Shown here: one piece after another, positions 27,125 through 38,676 of the stretch
Layout: each line of letters starts with the position of its first letter
Numbering within the stretch: the first letter of the stretch is position 1
Source of the DNA: Spiroplasma endosymbiont of Aspidapion aeneum
GTDB taxonomy: Bacteria > Bacillota_I > Bacilli_A > Mycoplasmatales > Mycoplasmataceae
Length of the DNA stretch: 64,000 bases
Reading direction: 5' to 3'
Assembly: GCF_964031045.1 (NCBI RefSeq)
Contig: NZ_OZ034994.1
Location: forward strand, 1-64,000
Position numbers and translations under genes: made by a program
Notes under the pieces: generated by a model
The model's database searches: none
Seen by the model: the letters and a program-made list of their open reading frames with translations, nothing else
What the model was told of the DNA's origin: nothing

Positions 27125-29953
27125 ATGGAAAATAAAGAAATAAAAATTTATGGTGCTCGTGAACATAATTTAAAAAATATAAATGTGTCAATTCCTAAAA
27201 ATTCACTGACTGTTATAACAGGACTATCTGGCAGTGGTAAATCATCATTAGCTTTTAATACTCTCTATGCTGAGGGGGAAAGAAGATATGTTGAATCACT
27301 TTCATCTTTTACAAGACAATTCTTTAAGACAAAAGAAAAGCCAGACGTAGATGACATTGAAGGACTTAGCCCTGCAATTGCGATTGATCAAAAGGGGCAA
27401 TCTCACAATCCAAGATCAACAGTTGCAACAATTACTGAAATTCATGATTATTTGCGCGTGCTATTTGCAAATAAAGGCGTACCTTTTTGTATTAATGGTC
27501 ATGGTCCAATCACAAAAGATAGTGTTAATGGTGTTATGGATTCTATATTTAAGGAATTGAAGGATAAGGAATCGTTTTATATAACAGGACCAATAGTCCG
27601 TAATTATGATAAAAATCTAGATAATATAATTGCAAACGTGAAAGAAGATGGGTATGTAAGAGTTTTAATTAATAATAAAGTTTTTTTATTGGATGATGAG
27701 ATAAAATTTGAGAAGAATACTAAATATGATATAGATGTTTTAATATCCAGATATTCTTATGACGTAAGCATTGATATTTCGGAAGGCCTAACAATAGCTG
27801 TTGAAAGTGCACTTAAGTATACAAATGGTCTTGTAAGATTGATTAAGCCAGAACTAAATGAGTCAATTTTATATTCCACAAGAAACGCGTGTAAAGAATG
27901 TAATTTTGTTATCCCTGATATTGATGCAACATTATTTTCTTTTAATCAAAAAAAGGGTGCATGTAGCAGTTGTGCTGGTTTAGGTTACAGATTAGAGGCA
28001 GTTGAGGAACTATTGGTTCCAGATCAAAGTTTATCAATAAATGATGGTGCAATTGTATATTATAAAAATCGCATAGATGATACAAGTAGGGAATATCAAA
28101 TTCTTAAGGCGCTATGCGAGTATTATAAAATTTCTATGAATTTGCCATATTCAAAGCTCTCGAAGAAAGATAAACAATATTTATTAAAAGGGAGTGATGA
28201 AAGAATAGCTGTTAATCTAAGATCGGTTAATAATATAGAAACAAATAAAAAGGACTATATAGAAGGAATAGCAACTCTAATAGAAAGAAGATACATTGAA
28301 ACATCATCATCCGATGCGAGAAACTATTATTCTACATTTATGTTACAAAGGACTTGTAAAGAATGTAAAGGACAAAGACTCAATGATTTTGCACTTAGTG
28401 TAAAAGTTGCTAACAACAGTATTGCAGATATTGTTGCAATGTCTATTGAAAAATGTATTGAGTTTTTCATTAATCTTAACATTACAAAAAAGGAAGATAA
28501 GGTAAATAATTTAATTCTAAATAAGATAATTGATAAGTTAATTTTTATTCAACAAATTGGATTAGAGTATATAACTTTAGATAGACAAACATCAACATTA
28601 TCAGGAGGAGAGTCACAAAGAATAAGGTTAGCAAGACAACTAGGTACAAAATTAACTGGTGTATTATATGTTTTAGACGAACCATCAATTGGTTTACATC
28701 AAAAGGATAATAAAAAATTGATTGAAACTTTAAAAAAACTTAGAGATTTTGGAAACACAGTAGTAGTAGTAGAACATGATATTGAAACTATAGAAGCGGC
28801 AGATTATGTAATTGATATAGGACCAAGTCCAGGACTTGCGGGTGGATATTTAGTGGCTTGCGGAACACCTGATGAAATAAAGCTAAATGATAAATCAATT
28901 ACTGGGAAATATTTATCCGGAAAAAATAAAATTATGTTACCGACAATTAGAAAAAAATCTAACAGTGTTCTTAGAATTTTCGGAGCAAAGGAAAATAATT
29001 TAAAAAATATAGATATATCAATTCCAACAGATTCTCTTGTCTCAATAACGGGTGTATCGGGCGGTGGTAAATCAACATTACTTGAGGATATAATTTTCAA
29101 AGGCATAAACCAAATTAAGGGTTTCAAAACAACAAATGTTGGAAAATTTGAAAAGATATTAGGTAGTGAATTAATTGACAAAGTAATATTTGTTTCACAA
29201 GATCCAATTGGAAAAACCCCAAGATCTATTCCGGCCACATATGTTGGTGTTTTTGATGATATCCGCGAGTTGTATTCTATGGCACCTGAATCAAAAATAA
29301 GAGGATATACTAGAGGTAGATTTAGCTTTAACAAACCTGGTGGAAGGTGTGAGAATTGCTGGGGAGAAGGAGAAATTCGCGTAGATATGCAGTTCTTAGG
29401 TTCTGTTATTATAGATTGTGAAGTTTGCAATGGAAAAAGATATAATGAATTAACATTATCAATAAAATACAAAAATAAATCTATTTATGATGTATTAGAA
29501 ATGACTTTTACAGAAGCTTTTGATTTTTTTAAAAATAGTCCAAAAATAAGTTCTAAATTAGAGACTGTAATAGAGGTGGGACTTGGATATTTAAAACTTG
29601 GTCAAAACGCAGCAACTTTATCCGGTGGAGAAGCACAAAGAATCAAATTATCAACATTCTTGCTTAAAAAAACTAAAGGAAAAAATTTATTTTTATTTGA
29701 TGAGCCAACTACTGGACTACATATTGATGATGTTAATAGGCTTATAGGGGTACTAAACAAATTAATTGAAAACAGGAATGGTGTAGTTGTTATAGAACAT
29801 AATTTAGATTTTATTAAGGTTTCTGATTTTATTATTGATATGGGTCTGGATGGTGGTGTTAAAGGTGGTTATATTGTGGCGACGGGCACACCCGAAGATG
29901 TTTCTAAAAATATTAATAGTTATACAGGTAAATTTTTAAAGGATTATTTATAG
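27125..29953 (+). CDS. uvrA: Excinuclease ABC subunit A
   Basis: UvrA is the damage-recognition ABC ATPase. The 942-aa protein has two ABC modules: P-loops GLSGSGKSS and GVSGGGKST, and signatures LSGGESQRIRLA and LSGGEAQRIKL. Cys-rich zinc modules are seen around CKECNF...CSSCAGLG and CENCWGEG...CEVCNGKRY. No TGA codons occur, and a minus-strand open frame inside it is only a shadow. Standard length. Confidence 0.97.
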   Translation: MENKEIKIYGAREHNLKNINVSIPKNSLTVITGLSGSGKSSLAFNTLYAEGERRYVESLSSFTRQFFKTKEKPDVDDIEGLSPAIAIDQKGQSHNPRSTVATITEIHDYLRVLFANKGVPFCINGHGPITKDSVNGVMDSIFKELKDKESFYITGPIVRNYDKNLDNIIANVKEDGYVRVLINNKVFLLDDEIKFEKNTKYDIDVLISRYSYDVSIDISEGLTIAVESALKYTNGLVRLIKPELNESILYSTRNACKECNFVIPDIDATLFSFNQKKGACSSCAGLGYRLEAVEELLVPDQSLSINDGAIVYYKNRIDDTSREYQILKALCEYYKISMNLPYSKLSKKDKQYLLKGSDERIAVNLRSVNNIETNKKDYIEGIATLIERRYIETSSSDARNYYSTFMLQRTCKECKGQRLNDFALSVKVANNSIADIVAMSIEKCIEFFINLNITKKEDKVNNLILNKIIDKLIFIQQIGLEYITLDRQTSTLSGGESQRIRLARQLGTKLTGVLYVLDEPSIGLHQKDNKKLIETLKKLRDFGNTVVVVEHDIETIEAADYVIDIGPSPGLAGGYLVACGTPDEIKLNDKSITGKYLSGKNKIMLPTIRKKSNSVLRIFGAKENNLKNIDISIPTDSLVSITGVSGGGKSTLLEDIIFKGINQIKGFKTTNVGKFEKILGSELIDKVIFVSQDPIGKTPRSIPATYVGVFDDIRELYSMAPESKIRGYTRGRFSFNKPGGRCENCWGEGEIRVDMQFLGSVIIDCEVCNGKRYNELTLSIKYKNKSIYDVLEMTFTEAFDFFKNSPKISSKLETVIEVGLGYLKLGQNAATLSGGEAQRIKLSTFLLKKTKGKNLFLFDEPTTGLHIDDVNRLIGVLNKLIENRNGVVVIEHNLDFIKVSDFIIDMGLDGGVKGGYIVATGTPEDVSKNINSYTGKFLKDYL

Positions 29954-29954
29954 T

Positions 29955-31049
29955 ATGATTTCAAATGAAATTGAAATAGTAAATTTTCAGAATAAACTTA
30001 GTAAAAATTTTTCTCTTTCAAAACTTTTATCCGAAATTGGAAATCCACAAAATAGCATACAAGTGATAAATATTGTTGGAACAAATGGAAAAGGTTCTGT
30101 TTCAAATGCATTACACCAATGTTTGCAAAAAATATATAAAAATGTGGGGTTATTTACATCTCCTTCATTCCTATACCATAATGAAAGATTTAAAATAAAC
30201 AACAAATATATATCAGATTCAGAACTAAATTCAATTCTTAAGGAATATGATTACTTAATTCGTAAATATAATTTAACATTTTTTGAAATTTTTACACTTG
30301 TGACAATTATTTATTTTTGTGCACATAAAATAGATATTGCGATTATTGAAGCTGGGATTGGTGGTGTGTTAGATTCAACATCTGTATTTAAAAATCAAAA
30401 GTTAGTTGTTGTAACCTCAATCTCTTACGATCATCAAGAGATACTTGGTAAGCACATTCGTTCAATAATAAATCAAAAAATTAGTATAGCCAATAAAGGT
30501 GTTCCCATTTATATAAGTGCGGATAATTTAAAATATAGAAAATATATTCAAAAAAATTATGAACAAACTATATTTTGTGAAAATTCTAATACCGATTTGT
30601 TTTATAATAATGGTAATATTGGTTTAGTTAATAGAATTAGCAAAGATCTTAAAATTAGTATTAACCCTAATGAAATTAACAGACCAATTGGTAGATTTAC
30701 ATATATTCAGAGAAACCCAGATATTATCATAGACGGATGTCATAATATCGACGGAATAAAGAAAGCGATAAAATCTCTTCCGAATAAAAGTTTTAATTTC
30801 TTGTTTGCATCGTCAAAAAATAAAAATATTTCATACCTGAAATTTTTAAAAAAACATTGTGAAAATCTATATATATGTGAATTTGAGCATTTTAAAAGCT
30901 GAAAAATTCCAGATAAAATAAAAAAGAAAAGTGCTTTTATTTATGACTGAAAGAAATTTTTAAAAGAAAATAAAGATTGTAATTTGTTTATTTTTGGAAG
31001 TTTATATTTTATACCATATATATATAAATACTATAAAAAAAGTACATAG
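29955..31049 (+). CDS. folC: Folylpolyglutamate synthase/dihydrofolate synthase
   Basis: FolC adds glutamates to folates so they stay in the cell. The 364-aa protein has the ATP loop GTNGKGS, IIEAGIGGVLDST, SYDHQEILG and DGCHNIDGI. These are the family motifs, with some substitutions (Val for the Arg of GGRLD). It begins one base after uvrA ends. A folate uptake gene follows, which fits an organism that imports folate rather than making it. Confidence 0.9.
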
Positions 31050-31068
31050 TTTAGAAGAGGAAATTAAT

Positions 31069-31731
31069 GTGACACAACTTGGATACATATATAGTAACGT
31101 ATTATTTTTAATGCTAATTATTATTATATTTTTAATTTGTTTATCAATGGATAATTGAACATTCAAAAAAATTAAAGTCAAGCAAATGTCATATATTTCT
31201 GTAATTTGTTCTGTTAGTGTGTTGTTAACAAATTGTATTAGCTATTCTTTTTCACTATCTTATATTCACTTTTCATTGGCTCTAGGTCAGTGATTATTAT
31301 TTTCATGTGGCTTGGTTTTTGGCCCATTATGTGGGTTTATATGTGCTATATGTACCGAAATTGTTGGAGACATCATTAATGTTGGTGGTGTATTTCACTT
31401 AGGTTTTCTTTTTTCGTCGGTATTGTGTGCATTTTTTGGAAGTATAGTGTTCAAATTTGCAAATAAAAAAAGATATTTTTGGATAGGTATTAGCTATACT
31501 ATTTATTATATATTTAAGGCTTTCCTGATCAACCCAGTTTGTTATTATTATATAGGTTTTTATAATGGGGTCTTTATAAATCTAATTATAACTTTGATAA
31601 GAACCCCATTTTTAATTTTTTTATATTTATCCCTTATATATGCTACATACCCAGTATTTATTAAGATTATATATAATAAACCCAATCTACCCCCTACTAA
31701 AAAAGATAAACAAACCAAAGAAATTTTATAA
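31069..31731 (+). CDS. folT: ECF transporter substrate-binding membrane protein, probable FolT (folate)
   Basis: This 220-aa, six-helix membrane protein resembles S components of ECF vitamin transporters. It has GLVFGPLCGFICAICTEIVGDI followed by a GG-FHLGF loop, the segment that in FolT carries the substrate-binding loop. GTG 31069 is preceded by GAAGAGG at a spacing of 8. TGA codons at 31156 and 31291 are Trp. Adjacency to folC supports folate as the substrate; the ECF ATPases are not in this window. Confidence 0.75.
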
Positions 31732-31779
31732 TATTTATTTTTTTATTCCGATTTTTTAATATGTATTTTAATTTTGTGC

Positions 31780-31785
31780 TATAAT
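31780..31785 (+). promoter_or_regulatory. Extended -10 promoter element before the MATE gene
   Basis: TGCTATAAT (31777-31785) is a perfect extended -10 with the TGn motif, 80 bases upstream of the MATE start. No strong -35 is visible, which is tolerated for extended -10 promoters. Confidence 0.6.
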
Positions 31786-31865
31786 AAAAAACAACTTGGA
31801 TATAACAACGGAAATGCGAGTGTAATAAATTAATTTTATTTAATTGATTAAATCGAGTATTAGAA

Positions 31866-34061
31866 ATGAGAAAAGCGATGGATACAAAAAGAAATTCTAA
31901 TATAGAATTTGAAAGCAAAGAAAAATTATTTACTAAAAGAGAATGAATACTAAGATATTCATCTCCTTTTAAATCTATGATGTTTATGGCTGGACCAATG
32001 ATCATTATAACAATGGTTAATGCAACTTACGGAATAATAGACAAACAGTTAACACTTAATTATGCTATTGGTGATGTGAAGGCATTAATGGCTGAGAATC
32101 CAAAATTTTATATTGATGGTGTTTTGGCTAATAAAACAATAGTTAACGGAAATTCATCGGAGGAGCTTATAAGGTTATTTGCAAAGCAATTAATAAATGT
32201 CTCCACCCAATATTCTAATACTATTATTTTTATGTTATCTGCATTGACTTTATTTACTTGTGTTGGTACATCTATTAAATGGGGACAAGCGATGGGTAGA
32301 AGAAATAAAAAAGAAATGGATTCAATTTTAATTAATGGTTTTATTCAAAACTTATTGTTAACTTTTATTGGTCTGCTTTTACTACATTTCTTTGCACCGT
32401 TGATTCTAACATCACAAACAAATATTAGTTATGCTAGTAGAGAACACACAATTCAATTTATATTGGCAAATGACTACACAGAAAAATTTATATACGGTCT
32501 TCCGCTCTTTGCAACAGCAACATTTCTTTCTACAATGTTGAGAACTGAAGGAAAAGTTTGGTGAATTATAGTTATTAATATAGTGTCAATTGTGTTAAAT
32601 ATTTGTTTCGGAATAGCTATAATGCAGCTCCTACCTGTGGGAAGTAAAATGGCAGGAGCTGTTTATGGTTCTATGGTTGCTTGAAGTTTTGTCATTGTTT
32701 CAAGTTTATGTGTGATAAAATTTTCTAAAAATACCTTACTAAAACCCAGTTTTAAGGGAATAACAATTAAATTTAAAGATGCATTATCAATATGATCACT
32801 AGGATTATCATCATTTGTATCTAATTTCATATTTGCATTTTCAAATTTTCTATTAACTTTATTAGTAACAACAATGCACACAAACCAGGCTTCAATTAAT
32901 GAAGTTGTTATGATTAGAGCACACATTGCAGGATCTACAACTCCATCTATAGCCTATTTAACCCCCGCACTAAGGGTGTTGTCTGCTGGAGCTCCATGGA
33001 CACAGGTTTTGTGAGCACCAATGATAGGAATGATGCAAGGGTGTAATGTTAACCACGCATATAATCGAGGAGCAAACAAAAGGTACAGGATGGTTGAGAT
33101 TTTCAAACTTCAATTTGCATTATGTATAATATGAGGTGTTATGGTTGAGATTTTCTTATTATCAATAGGTGGGAAAATGCTCGCGGCTTTTGATGGTCCA
33201 TCAAATAAAGGAATGTGATTGTTTTACTATATGTCGTGTTTCCCACTGATTGGAATAACTCTATCATCACTATCAATATTTCAAGGTGCCGGTAACCCAA
33301 AACTAGCAACAACACTTTCAATATTTAGATCATTAGTTTCTACACTTGGATTTGCAATAATAGGATGAGCAATAGCTAAATCTATTCCAAACTATGACGG
33401 TGAACAAGATAAATGGTTATTTATTATGTATGGTTTTGCTGAAATACCTGCCGCGATTACATCACTTATATTAGCAAATATTTTATGTAAGTCAGTTTTA
33501 AAAAGAAACCTTATGTACAACGAAAAGGATTCTTTCTCACCACCTTCTTATCTTAAAATGCTTTGTAGTGAAGCGGAAATTTCTAAAATAACAGATATAA
33601 ATAGATTGAATCGCGAATTGGAACACATAATAAAAAAATTAGAGTCAAATAATTTTGGACCAGATAAGATTGAAAATATTAAGAAAAAGTATGAATTGAA
33701 AATAAACAATAGAGAGAAAAAAGCGGAAAATAAAGAGGCCATAATAAAAAATAAATACAAGTTGTATGATACTCCAGTTTCAATAGACCAATTGGAAAAC
33801 AAAATAAGTTATTATGATAGAGTATATCTTAATAAGATTGATCGTGTACAGTATTCAGATAAAACTAATAAGCAACAAATTATAGATAAATTGGTTTTTA
33901 AAAAAGAATCTAAAATTGAGGCAGCAAGAAGAAAGCAAGAAAAAATGAATAACAAAATTATTAAATTTAGAAGTAGTGGAAAAAAAATTACACCACTAAA
34001 AGTAATATTTTTAGGTTCCGAACCACAACCTAGAGAAATTATTAATATAGACCAGGATTAA
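31866..34061 (+). CDS. MATE-family efflux transporter with C-terminal cytoplasmic extension
   Basis: A 731-aa polytopic membrane protein with the MATE/DinF layout: two bundles of six helices, conserved GxGxP-like segments such as FQGAGNPKLATT, and FAPLILTSQ. MATE proteins export cationic drugs or metabolites with H+ or Na+. The last 180 residues (from about 33525) are hydrophilic, Lys/Glu-rich and coiled-coil-like, and are not part of a normal 450-aa MATE protein. ATG 31878 is an alternative start. TGA codons in the first 1.5 kb encode Trp. Confidence 0.85.
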
Positions 34062-34112
34062 AATAAGATATAATATTTATCAAATAATTAGATTTAATAA
34101 ATTAAATTGATA

Positions 34113-34118
34113 TATAAT
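34113..34118 (+). promoter_or_regulatory. -10 element for hprK
   Basis: TATAAT 17 bases upstream of the hprK start, in a 73-base gap after the MATE gene. There is no clear -35. Confidence 0.35.
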
Positions 34119-34134
34119 TAAAATGGTGATGTAA

Positions 34135-35067
34135 GTGAAAGATATTTTAACAGTTAAAAATATAAAAAATAATTTTAATTTGGATGTCTTGGTCAATGAA
34201 AAAAATCTTGATCGCCAAATTTTTACGTATGGAATCAATAGAGCCGGTTTAGAATTAACGGGCTACTTTTACGCTAACGCTAGCTCAAAATCTAAAAGAT
34301 TAATAGTTATATCTACAAAAGAATATGGCTATATGAACCAATTTAATGAAACTATAAGAATAGAGAAATATGAAAGCTTATTGAAATATGATATTCCATG
34401 CATTATTATAACCCCCAAGTTTAAAGATAAAATGCTCATTGAGGTAGCAAAAAAATTTAATGTACCAATATTAAGAACTAAAATAGAGTCAACAAGTGAC
34501 TTTACTCAAATGCTTCTTGATTACATGGACGAATTTTTTACACAATCTTGTGAAGTACACGGCACATTAGTCAATGTTTATGGCAAGGGTGTTTTAATTA
34601 TTGGAAAATCAGGGATCGGAAAGTCAGAAATATCTATGGAACTTGTTTCAAGAAACCACCTTTTTGTTGGTGATGATCGAATAATTTTAAACAGAAAATA
34701 TGGTCAAATATATGGTAAATGTCATCCAATTTTACAGAATTTTGTTGAGATTAGAGGATTAGGAATCATGGATATCAAAGAGATCATGGGGCATAAAGTA
34801 ATTTTAAATTCATCACCAATTGATATAGTCATTGAATTGGAGCACTTTAATTCGAAGGATTTTGATGACTATGAAAGACTTGGCTGTGATTTTGAGAAAA
34901 GGGAATTTATAGGCATAAATGTGCCATATATTAAAGTTCCTGTTTCTTCCGGTAGAAATACGTCACTTATAATTGAAAGTGCTGTGGGTAAACTGAAATT
35001 GATGCTTAAAGATGATTATGTTAGCCCAATCACAATTATAAATAAAAGAATATTTGAGATAGAATAA
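34135..35067 (+). CDS. hprK: HPr kinase/phosphorylase
   Basis: HprK phosphorylates HPr at Ser46 and reverses it, linking sugar uptake to carbon control. The 310-aa protein has Walker A GKSGIGKSE, LVGDDRI-like FVGDDRIILN, and the HprK signature EIRGLGIMDIKEI. Translation begins at GTG 34135. It is followed by lgt, the same order as hprK-lgt in Bacillus. Confidence 0.95.
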   Translation: MKDILTVKNIKNNFNLDVLVNEKNLDRQIFTYGINRAGLELTGYFYANASSKSKRLIVISTKEYGYMNQFNETIRIEKYESLLKYDIPCIIITPKFKDKMLIEVAKKFNVPILRTKIESTSDFTQMLLDYMDEFFTQSCEVHGTLVNVYGKGVLIIGKSGIGKSEISMELVSRNHLFVGDDRIILNRKYGQIYGKCHPILQNFVEIRGLGIMDIKEIMGHKVILNSSPIDIVIELEHFNSKDFDDYERLGCDFEKREFIGINVPYIKVPVSSGRNTSLIIESAVGKLKLMLKDDYVSPITIINKRIFEIE

Positions 35068-35078
35068 TTTGGTTTTGT

Positions 35079-36422
35079 ATGACTATTAGTTTATTTACTA
35101 TTGATTATTCCGAAGACCTATATTTCATGTATCCCATTTGTGCATTATTAGGAGTTTTAGCTGCAATAATTGCCTCTGCAATAAAATTTAAAATAAGAGG
35201 AATGGTTATTTATGACCTTATACATTCACTTTATTTTATAATTCCTTCAGGTATTTTAGGAGCCAGTTTTTTTGGTAAAATAGGCGTATCACAAGAAACG
35301 GATTGAAAATTATGAGAATATTTTTTCTTTTGAAATCCTGGAATGAGTTTTTTTGGTAGTCTATTTTTTGGAACCATTGCTGCAATTATATTTTTTTATC
35401 ATAGGGGTAAACGAAGATTCATATCTATATTTGTGTATGCTGATTGTATTGCTCCAAATATTTTGCTTGGCCAAGCAATAGGTAGGTGAGGAAATCTTTT
35501 TAATCATGAGATACTTGGGAGACCTATAAACAAGAATGAAATAAATTGATTACCCGGTTGAATATGACATAGATTATTTTATTTTATTAACCCAGAAAAT
35601 GGTGATAAGTACACTAAGATTGTTTATCGTGAACCATTATTTTTATATGAATCTATAGCAACCATATCATTGTGAATATTATTAACATTTATAGTACCTA
35701 ATATAGGAAGATTATTTTCAAAAAAACCGTGAAATATAGACCCAATAAATTTTCCCTGCAGGTTTAACAAGAAATATAAATCATTGCCAAGGTCTAAAAT
35801 TCCAGCCTATAGCCTACAAAATCCAATTTCCTATAAGACACTTAAAAAGAATGGTGAATTAAAACTATCGGTCTGAAGTGTATGAAATAAAGCTTATTAT
35901 TATTATGAACCTGATAAAAATGAAGTACAAAAGGCGATGATTGATAATGACAATATTGATAACAAGCTCCTTAAAGACATAAATAATTATCATAGACTTA
36001 AAGCGGATTTAAAAATGATAAATAATAAAAAGGTAATAAAAATAAATGATAATAAGGCGCTCGGTGAAAGTAGAAAACAAATCATCACTAATGTAAAAGA
36101 TTTAAGAAAGAAAATAAGAAGAATAAATTATTGAAGATCAATTAGCTCAAAAAAGTTGACTTCCTTACATAATCCCCATAACTATCTCATAGTTAGAAGT
36201 GGGCTTGTAAGTTGTTTATATTTATCATTTTACTCTTTTATTAGAATGTTACTTGAATATAGGAGAGATAGATATGAAATGTTTATAAAATGAAATATTG
36301 GAGCAAATTATACATTTTTTATATTATTTTTTATATTAGGAATTTCATTGGCTTTTATATGTCAATGCTGATTACCAAATAAATTTAGAAAGGTGAATTG
36401 ATTTTATGAAAAATCATATTAA
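35079..36422 (+). CDS. lgt: Lgt-family protein 1, probably non-canonical prolipoprotein diacylglyceryl transferase
   Basis: Lgt transfers diacylglyceryl from phosphatidylglycerol to lipoprotein cysteines at the membrane. This 447-aa copy keeps the GRWGNLFNHE signature near residue 135, but the catalytic HGG motif of the family (E. coli His103) reads GMSFFGSLFFG, so the histidine is lost. About 150 hydrophilic residues (roughly 220-370) sit between the last two transmembrane parts. Many TGA codons encode Trp. The stop at 36420 overlaps trxB by 17 bases. It may be a specialised or inactive paralogue of the copy at 37380. Confidence 0.82.
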
Positions 36423-37341
36423 TAGTACAATATATGATGCCATAATAGTTGGTGGTGGTCCAGCGGGCACTAGTGCAAGTCTATACCTTAAAAGGGCAGG
36501 ATTAAAAATTTTAATAATTGAGAAGCAAGCACTAGGTGGTAAGGTTAATTTTACGGATAGTGTTGAAAACTATCTTTTAGGAAAGTCTGTGCGTGGTATG
36601 GAACTTGGAGACATGATAAAAAGTCAAATAACAGAATTAAATATTGAATGTAAATTTTCAACTGTAGTAAGTCTCAAAAAGAATGAAAATCTATTTACTA
36701 TAGGATTAAATGATAATGAATTAATTAATTCGAGAAGTGTAATTATTGCTACCGGAACAAAAGAAAGACTTCTTAATGTTGAGAATTCAGACCGATATCA
36801 GTACAGGGGAATAACATATTGCGCTATATGTGATGGCCCAAGTTTTAAGAATAAAACAATGGCTGTAATTGGTGGTGGTGATGCTGCAATAGAGGAAAGT
36901 TTATTTTTGTCAAAAATTGCAAAGAAATTGTATTTAATTCATAGAAGACAGATATTTAGAGCCAATTTTAATTCCGTTGAATGTTTAAAAAAGCAAGAAA
37001 ATGTAGAATTTATTTTAGATAGTGTTGTAGATAGAGTGGACGGTGATAAAAAAATAGAATCAATTACAATTAGGAATCTTGTAAACAAAAAATATAATAA
37101 GATTGATGTTGATGTTGTATTTCCCTATATTGGTCAAATACCTTCATCATGCCTATTGAAAAATTTAGGTGTTTTAAACGATTCTGGTTTTGTAATAATA
37201 GACGAAAATTTTCAGACAAAAATCAAAGGTTTATATGCAATAGGAGATGTTGTTAACAAAAAAATAAGACAGATAGCAACCGCTGTTAATGATGGCTGTG
37301 TTTGTGCGCTTAATGCTATTAAATATCTTCAAAATTTTTAA
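36406..37341 (+). CDS. trxB: Thioredoxin reductase
   Basis: TrxB passes electrons from NADPH to thioredoxin through FAD. The 311-aa protein has GGGPAGTSAS (FAD), the redox pair CAICDG, GGGDAAIEE (NADPH), and the GLYAIGDV C-terminal FAD motif. ATG 36406 lies inside the end of lgt1. It is placed between two lgt genes, all in one direction. Confidence 0.95.
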   Translation: MKNHINSTIYDAIIVGGGPAGTSASLYLKRAGLKILIIEKQALGGKVNFTDSVENYLLGKSVRGMELGDMIKSQITELNIECKFSTVVSLKKNENLFTIGLNDNELINSRSVIIATGTKERLLNVENSDRYQYRGITYCAICDGPSFKNKTMAVIGGGDAAIEESLFLSKIAKKLYLIHRRQIFRANFNSVECLKKQENVEFILDSVVDRVDGDKKIESITIRNLVNKKYNKIDVDVVFPYIGQIPSSCLLKNLGVLNDSGFVIIDENFQTKIKGLYAIGDVVNKKIRQIATAVNDGCVCALNAIKYLQNF

Positions 37342-37350
37342 AATATATGA

Positions 37351-37356
37351 TATAAT
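37351..37356 (+). promoter_or_regulatory. -10 element before lgt2
   Basis: TATAAT in the 38-base gap between trxB and lgt2, 23 bases before the start codon. No -35 is clear, and the genes may simply be co-transcribed. Confidence 0.35.
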
Positions 37357-37379
37357 AATTATATTTAGTGGAGGATAAA

Positions 37380-38675
37380 ATGCTAACAAATGTTTGGGAA
37401 ATGGAATGATTCAACCACGATGAAAACAAAAGTTGAACAATTAACGGTGATTATGGATTCATACATATGTATGCTTTATTTATGACCCTTGGCGTTACGA
37501 TCGCTATCGCAGTTTCAGCTATAAAGTTATGAAGAAAGCAAGTTCCATTAACAGGTCTATATATTGGAGCGATACCTATTGTAATTGTTTCATTATTTGG
37601 GGCAAGTTATTTTGGCAAAATGCCTGTTGGTGTTTCATTTTGGAATTGTTTTAAATTTTGGCAAGGAGGGATGTCCATACACGGTGGTGTATTATTTGGT
37701 GGACTATCTGGAATTGTTATTTTTTACATAATTGGTAGATATACTGGTGTTTCTGTTTTGGTATATATGGATGCCATAATTCCAAATATTTTACTAGGCC
37801 AAGCAATTGGTAGATGAGGTAATTTTTTTAATCATGAATTAGTTGGGCAACCATTATGCTTAGCCGGGCAACACAATACATTTAGTTGATTGCCTAACTT
37901 TATATTAAATAATACCCAATTTCAATATTTTGGTCCTGATAATTTAAATTATAAGGGATTAATTTTGGTAAGTGGTCAATCCTATCAAATGACACCAATA
38001 TTTATTATCGAATCCTTTTTTCTAACAATATCATGAATTTTAATTACATTTATTGTACCGGGAATTGGAAGATGAATCTCGAAAAAACCATGAAATATAG
38101 ACCAAAAGAGTTTTGCAATTGATTGAAGAAATTCATTCAGAAAACCGTTTTCTCGAGAAAAAACCGAAATAGGTTATTCATATTTTGAGGTATGAAATAG
38201 AGCGTTTTATTCAAATACAGATATTGAATCTGCAAAACAATACTGTATTGAGGTTAAGAATCTTAATAATGAATACTATGAAAAAATAAAAAATAAGGAG
38301 AAATGTTCATATTTAAGGTATAGAGCAAGATATGGTAAGTCTCTATTAAAAGCAAATAATCCAAATAAGTATCATATAACATATTGTGGAATAGAGGCTG
38401 GAGTTTATTTTTTTCTTTGAAATATTGTTAGATTATCTTTAGAATCAATAAGACCTGAGGACGTTTTATTTATAAGTTATAAACGCGATTTATCACTTGT
38501 TTTGGTAGCTTGTGCAAGTATTATTGGTGTTGCAATAATATTATTGAGTATATTTATTTTTCCATATTTATCTCGAAAAGAAGATTTTGTCTTTGAAAAA
38601 AAATATTTTCTTATTAGTGGAGAGGAAACAAAATTGTTAAGATTAAAAGACTTTAGAAGAAAATCAGAGGCTTAA
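37380..38675 (+). CDS. lgt: Prolipoprotein diacylglyceryl transferase (Lgt) 2
   Basis: This 431-aa copy has both key motifs: GMSIHGGVLFGG with the catalytic His at residue 101, and GRWGNFFNHE at about 144. It should be the active enzyme that lipidates lipoproteins. It shares with copy 1 the FIVP-IGR--SKKPWNID segment and a hydrophilic insertion (about residues 245-340) not found in the 290-aa E. coli enzyme. GTGGAGGA precedes ATG 37380. TGA codons give Trp. whiA follows after one base. Confidence 0.92.
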
Positions 38676-38676
38676 T

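Noticed and set aside
28804-29472. 222-residue open frame on the minus strand
   Set aside because: It lies wholly inside uvrA, whose own frame has all ABC and zinc motifs. The minus frame has no ribosome site or recognisable domain.
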